64,000 bases of DNA, taken from contig CALXBE010000003.1 in the NCBI GenBank assembly GCA_944386495.1, forward strand, positions 62,001-126,000, given 5' to 3'. Source of the DNA: an uncultured Gemmiger sp. (GTDB taxonomy: Bacteria; Bacillota; Clostridia; Oscillospirales; Ruminococcaceae). The notes beneath the pieces are model-generated. The model saw only the letters and a program-made list of their open reading frames with translations, ran no database searches and was not told the DNA's origin. Shown here one piece after another: positions 41,692 through 50,347 of the stretch; the stretch's first letter is position 1; the number at the start of each line of letters is the position of its first letter. The position numbers and the translations under genes were made by a program.

Positions 41692-42936
41692 TCAGAACAG
41701 ACTGCGGCAAAGTTCCAGCGCCTGGGCCAGGACCTGGTCCAGACCTCCCTGGTTATCCAGAATCCCGTCTGCCGCTCCTCGGTAAAGGGGGGTGCGCTGC
41801 TCTTCCATCTGAGCCAGCACCTCCGGGCTTTTGCTCAAAGGCCGGTAGCCCCCCACCGACAGCTGGTCCAGGGGACGGCGAATCCAGATGACCGGGCCGT
41901 TCTGCCGCAGAAGAGGAATGTTCTCCTCCCGGGTGACGATTCCGCCCCCGGTGCTGATGACCTGGTTCTGGCCTTTGGTCACCCGGGCAGTCACCTGGGT
42001 CTCCAGGGCCCGGAAGGCGTCCTCCCCTCCCTGGGCAAAAATCTCGGGGATGGGTTTTCCCGCTTCCTTCTCGATTTCATCGTCCAGGTCCACAAAGGTT
42101 TTTCCCAAAGCCTTTGCCAGTCGGTGGCCGATGGTGGACTTTCCGCAGCTGGGCATTCCCACCAGGGAGACATTGCACAGTTCTCCCCGCAGCCGGGAGA
42201 CGGTCCGGGGGATGATGTCCGGGTCCAGCTCCTTATCCATAAACAGCTGGGCGGCGTAGACCGCCTGGGCCACCAGCATCTCAAAGCCCCCCACTGCGGT
42301 GATGCCCCGCTTCTGGGCTTCCAGCACCAGTCTGGTGGAGAAGGGGTTATAGACACAGTCCGCCACCCCTTCCAGTTTCTCCATCCGGGAAATATCCAGC
42401 AGGCAGCTGCCGTTGTCCGGATACATGCCCGCAGGGGAAGCGTTGAGGATGACCTGCACATCGGTGCGCTGAGCAGCCTGGTCATAGGTGAGTATTCCCT
42501 CTCCGCCCCGGCGGCCTGCGGTAAGGATCTCCCGGGCCTGTCGGTCCTTGCAGACGGCGGTGAGGGTGTTGTGGGTGGCGCCGCTTCCCAGAATCAGGAC
42601 CACCTTTTCTTTCAGGTCTATTCCGTGGGCATCCAGCAGGTAGCAGAATCCGGAGTAATCGGTGTTGTACCCGTAAAGGTTTCCCTCCCGGTTGACCAGG
42701 CAGTTCACCGCCCCAATGGCTGCCGCCTGGGGAGCCACCCAATGGCAGTAGGGGATGACCAGTTTTTTATAGGGGATGGTCACATTGATTCCCCGGAATT
42801 CCCGTTTTTCCAGGAACTCCCGGGCCTGGGCCTCAGTGGGAAGGGGAACCAGCTGATAGTCGTACCCTCCCACCAGTTCATGGATGGGTTTGGAGAAGCT
42901 GTGACCCAGCTTTCCCCCGATCAGTCCATATTCCAT
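41692..42936 (-). CDS. aroE-aroK: Shikimate dehydrogenase - shikimate kinase fusion
   Basis: 414 residues. Residues 1-250 are AroE: GHSFSKPIHELVGGYDY substrate site, catalytic Lys57 in NVTIPYKK and Asp93 in YNTDYSG, then GSGAT as the NADP loop (the usual GxGGA is altered) and NASPAGMYPD. Residues 254-414 are AroK: Walker A GMPSCGKST (260-268), DLDDEIEKEAGKPIPEIF and STGGGIV. One polypeptide thus carries out two consecutive-but-one steps, reduction of dehydroshikimate and phosphorylation of shikimate. It follows aroC with a 16-nt overlap. Confidence 0.95.
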   Translation of the reverse strand: MEYGLIGGKLGHSFSKPIHELVGGYDYQLVPLPTEAQAREFLEKREFRGINVTIPYKKLVIPYCHWVAPQAAAIGAVNCLVNREGNLYGYNTDYSGFCYLLDAHGIDLKEKVVLILGSGATHNTLTAVCKDRQAREILTAGRRGGEGILTYDQAAQRTDVQVILNASPAGMYPDNGSCLLDISRMEKLEGVADCVYNPFSTRLVLEAQKRGITAVGGFEMLVAQAVYAAQLFMDKELDPDIIPRTVSRLRGELCNVSLVGMPSCGKSTIGHRLAKALGKTFVDLDDEIEKEAGKPIPEIFAQGGEDAFRALETQVTARVTKGQNQVISTGGGIVTREENIPLLRQNGPVIWIRRPLDQLSVGGYRPLSKSPEVLAQMEEQRTPLYRGAADGILDNQGGLDQVLAQALELCRSLF

Positions 42937-44066
42937 GGGGTTTCCCTCCCGGGCAGGCCATGGGTATGGCAGAGGGTGCCGTACCGGGCCGTAATCATAT
43001 CCAGCAGTCCAAAGGCGGTCATGGCCGTCTGGACTACCGCCGCCCGGGCCAGGATGCAGGGGTCATGGCGGCCCTGTATCTGAAGGGTAGCGGCGGTATG
43101 GTGGGGGTAATCCACCGTCTGCTGTGGTTTATATATGCTGGGGGTGGGCTTGACCACCGTCCGGAACACCAAAGGCATTCCGTTGGCGATTCCTCCGTTC
43201 ACCCCTCCGTTGTGGTTGGTGGTGGTGACCAGCCGGTCCTCCGCCCAGGCGAAGGGGTCGTTGGCCTGGCTTCCGGTCATGTCGGCCAGGGCAAACCCGG
43301 CACCGAACTCTATCCCCTTGACGGCGGGGATGGAGAAGGCCAGGTGAGCCAGAACGCTTTCCAGGCTGTCAAAGAAGGGTTCTCCTACCCCGGCGGGCAG
43401 TCCCACGGCGGCGGTTTCCAGAATCCCGCCTACGCTGTCCCCCTGGCGGCTCTCTTCCCGGATGGCCTCCATCATGTCGGGGGCCCGGTCCGGGTCCACC
43501 AGAGCAAAGCCGCTGCCCCGGTTGAGGGCTTCCAGCTGGGATTTCAGCAGGGATTCCTCCCCGGACAGGGGAGCATCCTCCAGCCCGGCCACCCGGGCAA
43601 TATGGCTGGAAAGGGTGATCCCCATCCCCTCCAGAATCTGGCGGCAGATCTCCCCGGCAGCCACGGCGGCGGCGGTGATTCTTCCCGAGAAGTGTCCCCC
43701 GCCCCGGGCATCCTGCCAGCCCTCGTACTTGGCCCAGGCGGTATAATCCGCATGGCCGGGGCGAAGCAGGTCCTGGGTCTTTTTGTAATCTCCGCTTCTG
43801 GTGTTGGTATTTTCAATCAGGATGGCAATGGGGGTGCCGGTGGTCCGGCCCTCCACCACCCCGGACAGGAACTTGACCCGGTCCGGTTCCACCCGTCCGG
43901 TGGAAAGCCCGTCCCCCCTGGCCCGGCGTTTCTCCATGGCCAGGTCCAGGGCTTCCAGGTCCAGGGGGACCCCGGCGGCAATGCCGTCCAGCACTGCCCC
44001 GATCCCTGCCCCGTGGCTTTCCCCGAAGATGGTCAGGGAAATATTGGTTCCAAAGGTATTTTTCAC
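42921..44066 (-). CDS. aroC: Chorismate synthase
   Basis: 381 residues. Removes phosphate from EPSP to form chorismate, using reduced FMN. The start FGTNISLTIFGESHGAGIGAVLDGIAAG and the motif GHADYTAWAKYEGWQDARGGGHFSGR with the catalytic His are present, with the C-terminal RHDPCILARAAVVQTAMTA. Three nt separate it from aroB upstream. Confidence 0.96.
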   Translation of the reverse strand: MKNTFGTNISLTIFGESHGAGIGAVLDGIAAGVPLDLEALDLAMEKRRARGDGLSTGRVEPDRVKFLSGVVEGRTTGTPIAILIENTNTRSGDYKKTQDLLRPGHADYTAWAKYEGWQDARGGGHFSGRITAAAVAAGEICRQILEGMGITLSSHIARVAGLEDAPLSGEESLLKSQLEALNRGSGFALVDPDRAPDMMEAIREESRQGDSVGGILETAAVGLPAGVGEPFFDSLESVLAHLAFSIPAVKGIEFGAGFALADMTGSQANDPFAWAEDRLVTTTNHNGGVNGGIANGMPLVFRTVVKPTPSIYKPQQTVDYPHHTAATLQIQGRHDPCILARAAVVQTAMTAFGLLDMITARYGTLCHTHGLPGRETPWNMD

Positions 44067-44069
44067 GGT

Positions 44070-45107
44070 TTATTCCTCACCGCTCAGCCCAATGAGGGCG
44101 GGCAGGTCTTTCTCCATGCTGATTTTTTCCATCCGCCAGCAGCCCAGTCCCGGCACCTTGACCACCGTAATGGAGTCCCCGGCAGATTTTTTGTCGTGGC
44201 GCATATATTCCAGCACCTTTTCCTTATTGAAGCTGCACCGGGCGGGCAGGCCGATTTTCCGGTAGAGGGCCCGGGTCCGCTTGGCCAGCTGTTTATCCTG
44301 AATCATGGGAAGCATTCCCAAAGCCACACATTCCCCGTGGTAGAGCCCGGTGGTCCGGCGGCCCTTGATTCCCTTCACCGCCTCAATGCCGTGGCCGATG
44401 GTGTGGCCGAAGTTGAGGATTTTCCGTTCCCCGTTCTCCTTCTCGTCCCGTTCCACCACATGCTTTTTCACCATAAGGCTCCGGTAGATGATCTCCTCGC
44501 AGTCAGCGTAGATATCCCCGTTCTCAAACAGCTGGAAAAGCTGGGCGTCGCAGATGAGCCCCGCCTTGATGGCCTCAGCCATTCCGTTGATGTAGTGGCG
44601 CTTGGGCAGGGTGGCCAGGGTATCCGGGTCAATGACCACCAGCTTGGGCTGCCAGAAAGCGCCCACAATATTTTTGGCGTCCCCCATATCAATGGCCACC
44701 TTTCCTCCGATGGAGGAGTCGATCTGGCTCAGGGTGGTGGTGGGGCAGTTGATAAAGTCGATTCCCCGCATATAGGTGGCGGCGGCAAACCCGGCCAGGT
44801 CCCCCACGACTCCGCCGCCCAGGGCGATGACCAGGCTGGTCCGGTCCATGCCGAAGTCCAGCATTTCTCCCAGCACCTGGCCGTAGACCTTCATGGACTT
44901 GCTGGCCTCCCCCTGGGGAACGGTGCAGATTCGACCGTCGGTACACTGGGCCTGGATTCCCAGGGTATATTCCCGGGGAACGCCGGAATCGGTGACGATC
45001 ATTACCTTCCGGTGGGTCAGGTCGGTGAGGTGCCGCAGGTTGTTCAGGGCGCCCCGCTTGAGGATGATGTCATAGCTGTTGGGGCCCAGATTCATGGTAA
45101 GTTTCAT
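44070..45107 (-). CDS. aroB: 3-dehydroquinate synthase
   Basis: 345 residues. Cyclises DAHP with a bound NAD and a metal ion. The NAD site GGGVVGDLAGFAAATYMRGIDF (about 105-126), the NCPTTTLSQIDSSIGGKVAID segment, and the metal ligands in NFGHTIGHGIEAVKG and YHGECVALGM are intact. Confidence 0.96.
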   Translation of the reverse strand: MKLTMNLGPNSYDIILKRGALNNLRHLTDLTHRKVMIVTDSGVPREYTLGIQAQCTDGRICTVPQGEASKSMKVYGQVLGEMLDFGMDRTSLVIALGGGVVGDLAGFAAATYMRGIDFINCPTTTLSQIDSSIGGKVAIDMGDAKNIVGAFWQPKLVVIDPDTLATLPKRHYINGMAEAIKAGLICDAQLFQLFENGDIYADCEEIIYRSLMVKKHVVERDEKENGERKILNFGHTIGHGIEAVKGIKGRRTTGLYHGECVALGMLPMIQDKQLAKRTRALYRKIGLPARCSFNKEKVLEYMRHDKKSAGDSITVVKVPGLGCWRMEKISMEKDLPALIGLSGEE

Positions 45108-45125
45108 AATGATTCCTTTCTTGGC

Positions 45126-46193
45126 TCACCGGTTGAAGATACCCAGTATCCGAACCGTGCGGCAAATCTCTCCCAGCTGTTCCAGCAGCTGACGGGACTG
45201 ATCGGCGGTGGGGCTGCCCACCAGCTCTACATAAAAGTAATATTCAAAGGGGACATGGGGCATGGGGCGGCTCTTGATGCATTCCATGTTGAAGCCTCCC
45301 TGGCCGATGACCTGGATGACCCGGGCCAGCTGCCCTGCCTTGTGGTCCACCGTAAACAGCAGGCTGAACCGGTTGCCCTGGTTGGGCAGGCGGCGGCCCA
45401 CCACAATAAACCGGGTGGTGTTGGTTCCCTCGGTGTTCACCTGTTCCACCAGCACCTCCAGCCCATAGAGCCTGGCGGTCTCCAGGCTGGCAATGGCCGC
45501 CTTGGTCTTGTCCCCGCTCTGGGCCACATACTGGGCCGCAGCGGCGGTGTTGGGATAGCTCTGGCTTTCCAGGTGAAGGCTTTTCAGGAACTGCTCGCTC
45601 TGGCTCAGGCCCTGGGGGTGGCTGTACACCGTCTTGATGTCTCCCAGCTTGGCCCCGGGCAGGGCCAGCAGGTTCTGCTGCACCGGCAGGTCGTACATGC
45701 CGGTGATATACAGGTTATGGGTGTAGCACAGGTCCAGCACCTGGCTTACATCCCCGGCGCTGGAATTTTCAAAGGGAAGCACTCCGTACTCCGCTTCCCC
45801 CTTTTCCACAGCGGCAAAAACTTCCTCCCAGGTGGGGTAGCTTCTGGCCTTGGCCTGGGGGAACAGCCGGGTCAGGGCAATGTGGGCAAAGGCCCCCTCC
45901 ACTCCCTGGTAGGCTACCCGGTCCCGGCCCAGGACCCGGGCCTGGTACTGTTTGGAAATATCCATCTGCATCTGGATGTACTGGCGGTAGAAGGGTTTCA
46001 GTTCCTCCCTTTCGATCCGTTCCAGATTTTTCCGGATCACCTGCTCCTCCCGGGCCTCGTCCAGCACCGGCAGGTCATGGGCATCCTTGTAGGCAGCCAC
46101 ATCTGCCACTGCCTCCATCCGCTCCTGAAACAGCCGGGCCATCTCTTTGTCGATTTGGTCTATCCGGCTGCGGGCATCCTGCAAAAGATCCAT
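45126..46193 (-). CDS. pheA: Chorismate mutase - prephenate dehydratase (P-protein)
   Basis: 355 residues. Residues about 1-85 form an AroQ-type chorismate mutase (RIDQIDKEMARLFQERMEAVADVAAYK); about 95-270 a prephenate dehydratase domain with RVAYQGVEGAFAHIAL and the catalytic TTRFIVVGRR; about 280-350 an ACT domain (HKAGQLARVIQVIGQGGFNMECIKSRP), the Phe-feedback site. First gene of the aro operon, with a promoter 45 nt upstream and no room for a leader peptide or riboswitch. Confidence 0.95.
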   Translation of the reverse strand: MDLLQDARSRIDQIDKEMARLFQERMEAVADVAAYKDAHDLPVLDEAREEQVIRKNLERIEREELKPFYRQYIQMQMDISKQYQARVLGRDRVAYQGVEGAFAHIALTRLFPQAKARSYPTWEEVFAAVEKGEAEYGVLPFENSSAGDVSQVLDLCYTHNLYITGMYDLPVQQNLLALPGAKLGDIKTVYSHPQGLSQSEQFLKSLHLESQSYPNTAAAAQYVAQSGDKTKAAIASLETARLYGLEVLVEQVNTEGTNTTRFIVVGRRLPNQGNRFSLLFTVDHKAGQLARVIQVIGQGGFNMECIKSRPMPHVPFEYYFYVELVGSPTADQSRQLLEQLGEICRTVRILGIFNR

Positions 46194-46237
46194 CCTCTTT
46201 CATCCTCTCCTGGGAACCTATCTTTATATGCCGTTAA

Positions 46238-46266
46238 AGTATACCATAAAAGGGATTCAATTCCAA
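46238..46266 (-). promoter_or_regulatory. Promoter of the aro operon
   Basis: TTGGAA (46261-46266) and TATACT (46238-46243) on the minus strand at 17 bp. The predicted 5' leader is only about 38 nt, which rules out a T-box or attenuator at this site. Confidence 0.88.
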
Positions 46267-46316
46267 TAAGCGACCTTCCAAAAATTGCCCGGAAATTCTG
46301 GGAAATTTCCACGAAA

Positions 46317-46347
46317 AAAGCCGGTCCCATCACCTGGGACCGGCTTT
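46317..46347 (-). terminator. Terminator of the plsC operon
   Basis: The 13-bp stem AAAGCCGGTCCCA / TGGGACCGGCTTT with a GGTGA loop, followed on the minus strand by TTTTTTCG. The stop codon of the small basic protein lies within it. Confidence 0.9.
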
Positions 46348-46500
46348 CTTTTCGGTTTTTTCTTCCTTTGCAGCCCCATTCTGAGGGCGGATGTCCTCCA
46401 ACCGCCGGGGCTTGCGGTAGATGGGGCGATAGGGATTTTCCAGGTCAGCCGCCGGGGACTTGGCCGGTTTCTTCCCGGAAAAAAGCCGGGGCAGCTTCAC
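46330..46500 (-). CDS. Small basic protein, translationally coupled
   Basis: 56 residues starting at a GTG (46498-46500) that overlaps the TGA of the upstream gene (GTGA). Very basic and Pro-rich (KLPRLFSGKKPAKSP, NPYRPIYRKPRRLEDIRPQ), with Lys/Glu tail. It ends in the terminator. No family recognised. The overlap and the terminator position support a real gene, but it is short. Confidence 0.55.
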   Translation of the reverse strand: MKLPRLFSGKKPAKSPAADLENPYRPIYRKPRRLEDIRPQNGAAKEEKTEKKAGPR

Positions 46501-47171
46501 GAGACCGCCCCCTGGGTCAGGGCCTCCCAAAGGGCCTGGTCCTCCGGGGAAACCTCTCCGGCCCGGTGGAAAAGGGTAAACCGGGACATATATTCCTGGC
46601 TGTCGCCCCCCTTGTTGTCCACCAGGGTCTCCCGCTCATAGCTGCCCAGGTCCAGCCCCGCCAGCACCGGGCAGTTTTCCCATTCATAGTATTCCACCCC
46701 GTCCAGGCTGGCCCCCTGCTGAGCAGCAAATCCTTCCAGGTCATCGGTGAGATAAATATAACTTTGCTGGTTCTGGATGTCTGCCCAGAGCCGGGTCATT
46801 CCGGCCATCTGGTCGTAGGCATCCCCCTCATCTTCCTGGGAGAAATCCACCGTATACTGGTTGACCTGGACGGTCACCTTTCCGTCCCCGTTCAGGTCCT
46901 GACCGTAGGCGGCCAGGGCCTGGGAGAGCTGTTCCGAAGTGTCCACCGGCAGGTTCTGTTTTGCACACAGGGCAATCTGGTAGTCCGGCCTGACCACCTG
47001 AAGCTGCCCATAGACAATGTACCCCCCAAGGAGTAACACCGCCAGGCCTCCCACGATATAATACCAGTGATAGTCCCACCAGTTGGCCCACCGCTCCTTT
47101 TTGGTATATTCCCGGCTGCGGCGGGGCGGGCGGGGCTCCTTACTGGATTTTGTCACCCATTGTTCAGCCAT
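46497..47171 (-). CDS. Membrane-anchored protein of unknown function
   Basis: 224 residues. A basic N-terminus (about 1-35), one transmembrane helix (about 37-58, YYIVGGLAVLLLGGYIVYGQL) and an exported domain of about 165 residues that contains a calcium-loop-like DLNGDGKVTV and many acidic and aromatic residues. Homologues appear to be restricted to related Clostridia; I do not know a function. It overlaps plsC by 8 nt. Confidence 0.75.
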   Translation of the reverse strand: MAEQWVTKSSKEPRPPRRSREYTKKERWANWWDYHWYYIVGGLAVLLLGGYIVYGQLQVVRPDYQIALCAKQNLPVDTSEQLSQALAAYGQDLNGDGKVTVQVNQYTVDFSQEDEGDAYDQMAGMTRLWADIQNQQSYIYLTDDLEGFAAQQGASLDGVEYYEWENCPVLAGLDLGSYERETLVDNKGGDSQEYMSRFTLFHRAGEVSPEDQALWEALTQGAVS

Positions 47172-47904
47172 TTTCTTCCTCCAGCACCTCCATGATCTTT
47201 TCCCGCACCTGCTGGGGAAGCTGTTTCTGAGCCTCCTTGTCCATTCCCTCCAGGGTGATGGGGGGCAGGATGGTCACCCGGACCTGAGCCGGGTGCATGA
47301 GCATGTGGTTATTTTCCATAATATCCCGGCTGTGGCTGATGGCCACCGGCACCACCGGTGCCCCGCTTTTCAGAGCCACCCGGAAGGCACCCGGTTTGAA
47401 CTCCAGGGTGGTGCCTTCCTCCCCCTTGTTCCGGGTCCCCTCGGGGAAGATGACAAAGCTGTTGCCCGCCTTGACCCAGGCGGTGGCCTCCCCCAGTGCC
47501 TTGACGCTGGCCCGCACATCTCCCCGGTCCACATACACGCAGCCCAGCAGGTCCATCCACTGGTTGACCAGGGGAATTTTCCGGGTCTCTGCCTTGGCCA
47601 GGATTCCGTTGGGGCGGTCCAGACAGGTGAGGACCAGGGGAATGTCGTAGTAGCTCCGGTGGTTGGCCACATACACCACCGGCCCCTGGGGGATGTTTTC
47701 CTGACCGGTCACTTCCACCTTCACCCCGGCCAGTTTCAGCAGGGTGCGGCACCAGTGGTCCACATGAAGGTCGGTCAGACGGCGGACTTCTTCCAGGTCT
47801 CCCGCCTGACGGGCAGCCTGGGCCTTTTTCAGCTGGTCATAGTGAAGGAGCATATATCCGAAAAAGTATCCGAACCAGATCACCGTTCTGAAAAAATCTA
47901 TCAT
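47164..47904 (-). CDS. plsC: 1-acyl-sn-glycerol-3-phosphate acyltransferase
   Basis: 246 residues. Transfers an acyl chain to lysophosphatidic acid to form phosphatidic acid. The catalytic NHRSYYD (H-x4-D) and the substrate motif FPEGTRNKGEEG are present, with an N-terminal membrane-associated helix. First gene of a short operon with two hypothetical genes. A TATACT box is at about 47938 on the minus strand, but its -35 is poor. Confidence 0.93.
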   Translation of the reverse strand: MIDFFRTVIWFGYFFGYMLLHYDQLKKAQAARQAGDLEEVRRLTDLHVDHWCRTLLKLAGVKVEVTGQENIPQGPVVYVANHRSYYDIPLVLTCLDRPNGILAKAETRKIPLVNQWMDLLGCVYVDRGDVRASVKALGEATAWVKAGNSFVIFPEGTRNKGEEGTTLEFKPGAFRVALKSGAPVVPVAISHSRDIMENNHMLMHPAQVRVTILPPITLEGMDKEAQKQLPQQVREKIMEVLEEENG

Positions 47905-47973
47905 AAAATTTCTCCTGTTTTCGCTGATGATGTTCCCAGTATAGCATAAAGCGTAAACTTTTACCCCCTTTAC

Positions 47974-48002
47974 TTGAAACTTATTTGTAAAAATTGTATT
48001 AT
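47974..48002 (+). promoter_or_regulatory. Promoter of the YesL-like gene
   Basis: TTGAAA (47974-47979) and TATTAT (47997-48002) at 17 bp, 57 nt before the ATG. Confidence 0.82.
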
Positions 48003-48058
48003 AACCAGAAAGAGAGGGGAATTTTGACCCTTTCTCCCACAGAAAAGAGGAACTTTAT

Positions 48059-48886
48059 ATGTTATTTCGGAACAGTTATATGACCCCCGGTCCCGGTGTG
48101 GAACGGGACACTCCCCGGAAAACCGGTCTGCCCCGCTTTTTTGAGCTTTTAGGCCGGGACCTGCCCAACCTGTACAAGGCCAGTTTTCTGGCCGGGCTGG
48201 GCGGCCTGCCCGCCATTCTGCTGGTAGGGTTCGGCATCAGCACCAAGAGCATTCTCATTACCCTGGGCGGGGCCCTTCTCACCGGATGGCTGGTCGGCCC
48301 CTGTCTCTGCGGTGCCTTTGACACCACCCTCCGGGCTCTCCGGGACGAGGCCGGATACTGGTGGCCCACCTACCGCCGGGCCTTCAAGGCCAACTTCAAG
48401 GGAAGTCTGTTGTCCGGAATCGTCTTTACCGCCATTGTATCCATCCAGGTTCTGGTCTGCACCACCCTGCTGGAAAATGGGGTGACCAGTGCGTTCACCT
48501 GGGTAATGATGCTTCTCAACCTGTTCCTGGGCACCGGATTTTTCTCCTATTACTGGGCCCAGATGGTCCTGGTGGACACCACCCTCTCCCAACGAATCAA
48601 AAACATCTGTCTCATGTTCATCGGGTTCCTGCCCCAGACCCTGGCCGCCACTGTATTCCAGCTGTTCTACTGGGCACTGCTCTATCTGCTCATGCCCTTT
48701 AGCATCATTCTGTTCCTGGTATTCGGGTGCTGGCTGCCCCTGCTGGTGGGGCTGATGATCATCTACCCCAGCATGGACCGGGTGCTCCACATTGAGGAGA
48801 CCCTGTATGAACGGCACAAGGACGATTACAAGGGCGAAATCGACTGGGGCAACCCAGAGGAGGACCCGGATGATTCTCAGTCCTGA
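48059..48886 (+). CDS. YesL/DUF624-like membrane protein
   Basis: 275 residues with about six transmembrane helices. The pattern of a cytosolic N-terminus, helices at about 45-100, then the conserved ALRDEAGYWWPTYRRAFKANFKGSLL loop resembles DUF624 (YesL) proteins, which are frequent in Firmicutes near carbohydrate transport genes. The acidic C-terminal tail is cytosolic. Function unknown. Probably co-transcribed with the next gene (33-nt gap). Confidence 0.7.
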   Translation: MLFRNSYMTPGPGVERDTPRKTGLPRFFELLGRDLPNLYKASFLAGLGGLPAILLVGFGISTKSILITLGGALLTGWLVGPCLCGAFDTTLRALRDEAGYWWPTYRRAFKANFKGSLLSGIVFTAIVSIQVLVCTTLLENGVTSAFTWVMMLLNLFLGTGFFSYYWAQMVLVDTTLSQRIKNICLMFIGFLPQTLAATVFQLFYWALLYLLMPFSIILFLVFGCWLPLLVGLMIIYPSMDRVLHIEETLYERHKDDYKGEIDWGNPEEDPDDSQS

Positions 48887-48919
48887 TTCAGGTAAAATTC
48901 CGGGAAAGGAGGAAGGCCT

Positions 48920-50272
48920 GTGATTGCCAAGACCCTGAAAGTGCTTGAGGGCACCGACGCCCTTACCAAGGGCGACCTGGAAAATGTGACCGTCACCGAT
49001 GACCGTATTATTCTGGATTCAGTGGCCGGGCGGCATGTGCTGTACGGCTGCTACACCAGCGTGCCCCTCTCCATGCCCCAGTTTGATGCCCTGGTCATGA
49101 GCTGGAATGCGGACACCCCCGAGGGGACCGCCGTGGAAGCCCAGGCCCGGGTAATGGTGGACGGCAACTGGAGCGTCTGGGTGGATTTTGGCCGGTGGAG
49201 CCCCTACATCAAGCGAAGCTCCGGATATTTTGCCCAGGGCCCCCTGGTCATGGACCGGGATATCCTCTACCTGGACAGCAAAACCGCCGACCAGGTCCAG
49301 CTTCGCATCTATCTTTACACCGACAACGAGGTACAGACCCCCAGTGTACGGCTGCTCTCCGCCAGTGTACGGCGGGTCCAGTCCAAGCCGGAGAAAGTTC
49401 CCAAGCTGGGGAACCGTCAGCTTCGGATTCCCAGCTACAGTCAGCTGCTCCGGGCTCCCTCCCTCAGCGACACCATGGACCTGGCCTGCTGCCTTACCGG
49501 GATGATGAACCGGTACGGGGAGGATGTGCTTCCCGAAGAACTGGGCCTTGCCATGTATGACTGGGAGGGCCACACCTGCGCCAACCGCGCCTTTGCCGCC
49601 GCTGTGGCCGGATGCTGGGGCTACTACTCTCACCTTGCCTTTATGGAGCTTTCCCAGCTCTGGGAAGAGATCCGCTCCGGGTATGCGGCAGCAGTGGAAA
49701 TCAACTATACCGCTGACCCCGATCAGGCAGGGCCCGGTCTGCCCTGGCTGGCGGAGAGCATGTGCGATGCCCAGCGTCACTGGGTAGTGGTCACCGGATT
49801 CACCGAAATCGACCAGACCGTTCATCTGCTGGTCAACGATTCCCTCTGCCCCACCGATGCCCAGTGCGCCCGCATCTGGTCCCTGGATGACTTTATGGAA
49901 GCCTGGACCGGGCTGGGGCTGGTCCTCCACAAAAAGGACCGGCGGTACGGCCTGGATAAGCCCCAGCGGCAGACGGTGCAGATCCAGCCCAACCCCCAGA
50001 GCGAACTGCCCGACAACTATATCCTCACTCTGGGGGGAAAGCCCTATCTTCTCCCCCAGGATTTCTGCGGCACTCCCCAGGAGCCTACCGGTGTGCTGGC
50101 AGTGACCTACACGGACGGGATTGCCCGGGCCACCACCGCCCACAAGGCCTTCCGGTTTGTTCCCATCGTGGACGGAGGACTTTTCCTGGCCAAGGGGGAG
50201 AAAAAGACCAAGAAAACCGTCTACGCCCTCAACTTTACCGGGAGCATGATGGTGGGAGACATTCTGGTTTGA
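48920..50272 (+). CDS. C39-fold peptidase-like protein lacking the canonical cysteine
   Basis: 450 residues from a GTG after AAAGGAGG. Residues about 15-155 form a beta-rich domain; about 168-330 match the C39_2 peptidase fold: RIPSYSQ (169-175), then the Cys-site position, then HWVVVTGF (His287) and VNDS (Asn306-Asp307). Where active members read roughly W-C-S-P-T-S, this protein has SLSDTM (181-186); Cys190 and Cys191 lie one turn later. There is no signal peptide, so it acts in the cytosol. It may be an inactive or altered member. About 100 C-terminal residues are of unknown fold. Confidence 0.65.
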   Translation: MIAKTLKVLEGTDALTKGDLENVTVTDDRIILDSVAGRHVLYGCYTSVPLSMPQFDALVMSWNADTPEGTAVEAQARVMVDGNWSVWVDFGRWSPYIKRSSGYFAQGPLVMDRDILYLDSKTADQVQLRIYLYTDNEVQTPSVRLLSASVRRVQSKPEKVPKLGNRQLRIPSYSQLLRAPSLSDTMDLACCLTGMMNRYGEDVLPEELGLAMYDWEGHTCANRAFAAAVAGCWGYYSHLAFMELSQLWEEIRSGYAAAVEINYTADPDQAGPGLPWLAESMCDAQRHWVVVTGFTEIDQTVHLLVNDSLCPTDAQCARIWSLDDFMEAWTGLGLVLHKKDRRYGLDKPQRQTVQIQPNPQSELPDNYILTLGGKPYLLPQDFCGTPQEPTGVLAVTYTDGIARATTAHKAFRFVPIVDGGLFLAKGEKKTKKTVYALNFTGSMMVGDILV

Positions 50273-50292
50273 TTCCTTTCATTCCTAAAAAA

Positions 50293-50345
50293 CAAGAAAG
50301 CCTGCAAAGCCGACTGCATTCGGCCTTGCAGGCTTTCTTGTTTTT
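50293..50345. terminator. Bidirectional terminator between the C39-like gene and sdaAA
   Basis: A perfect 15-bp stem CAAGAAAGCCTGCAA / TTGCAGGCTTTCTTG (50293-50340) with a further inner stem, and T runs on both strands. Confidence 0.92.
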
Positions 50346-50347
50346 GT

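Noticed and set aside
46194..46320. T-box or attenuator in front of pheA
   Set aside because: The consensus promoter is only about 45 nt upstream of the start codon, so the leader is too short, and there is no TGG-like T-box word.
42960..47036. A 1358-codon open frame on the plus strand across the aro operon
   Set aside because: It is antisense to pheA, aroB, aroC and neighbours, which are all clearly real. Long empty frames opposite GC-rich genes are expected, and the product looks like low-complexity Gly/Pro/His sequence.
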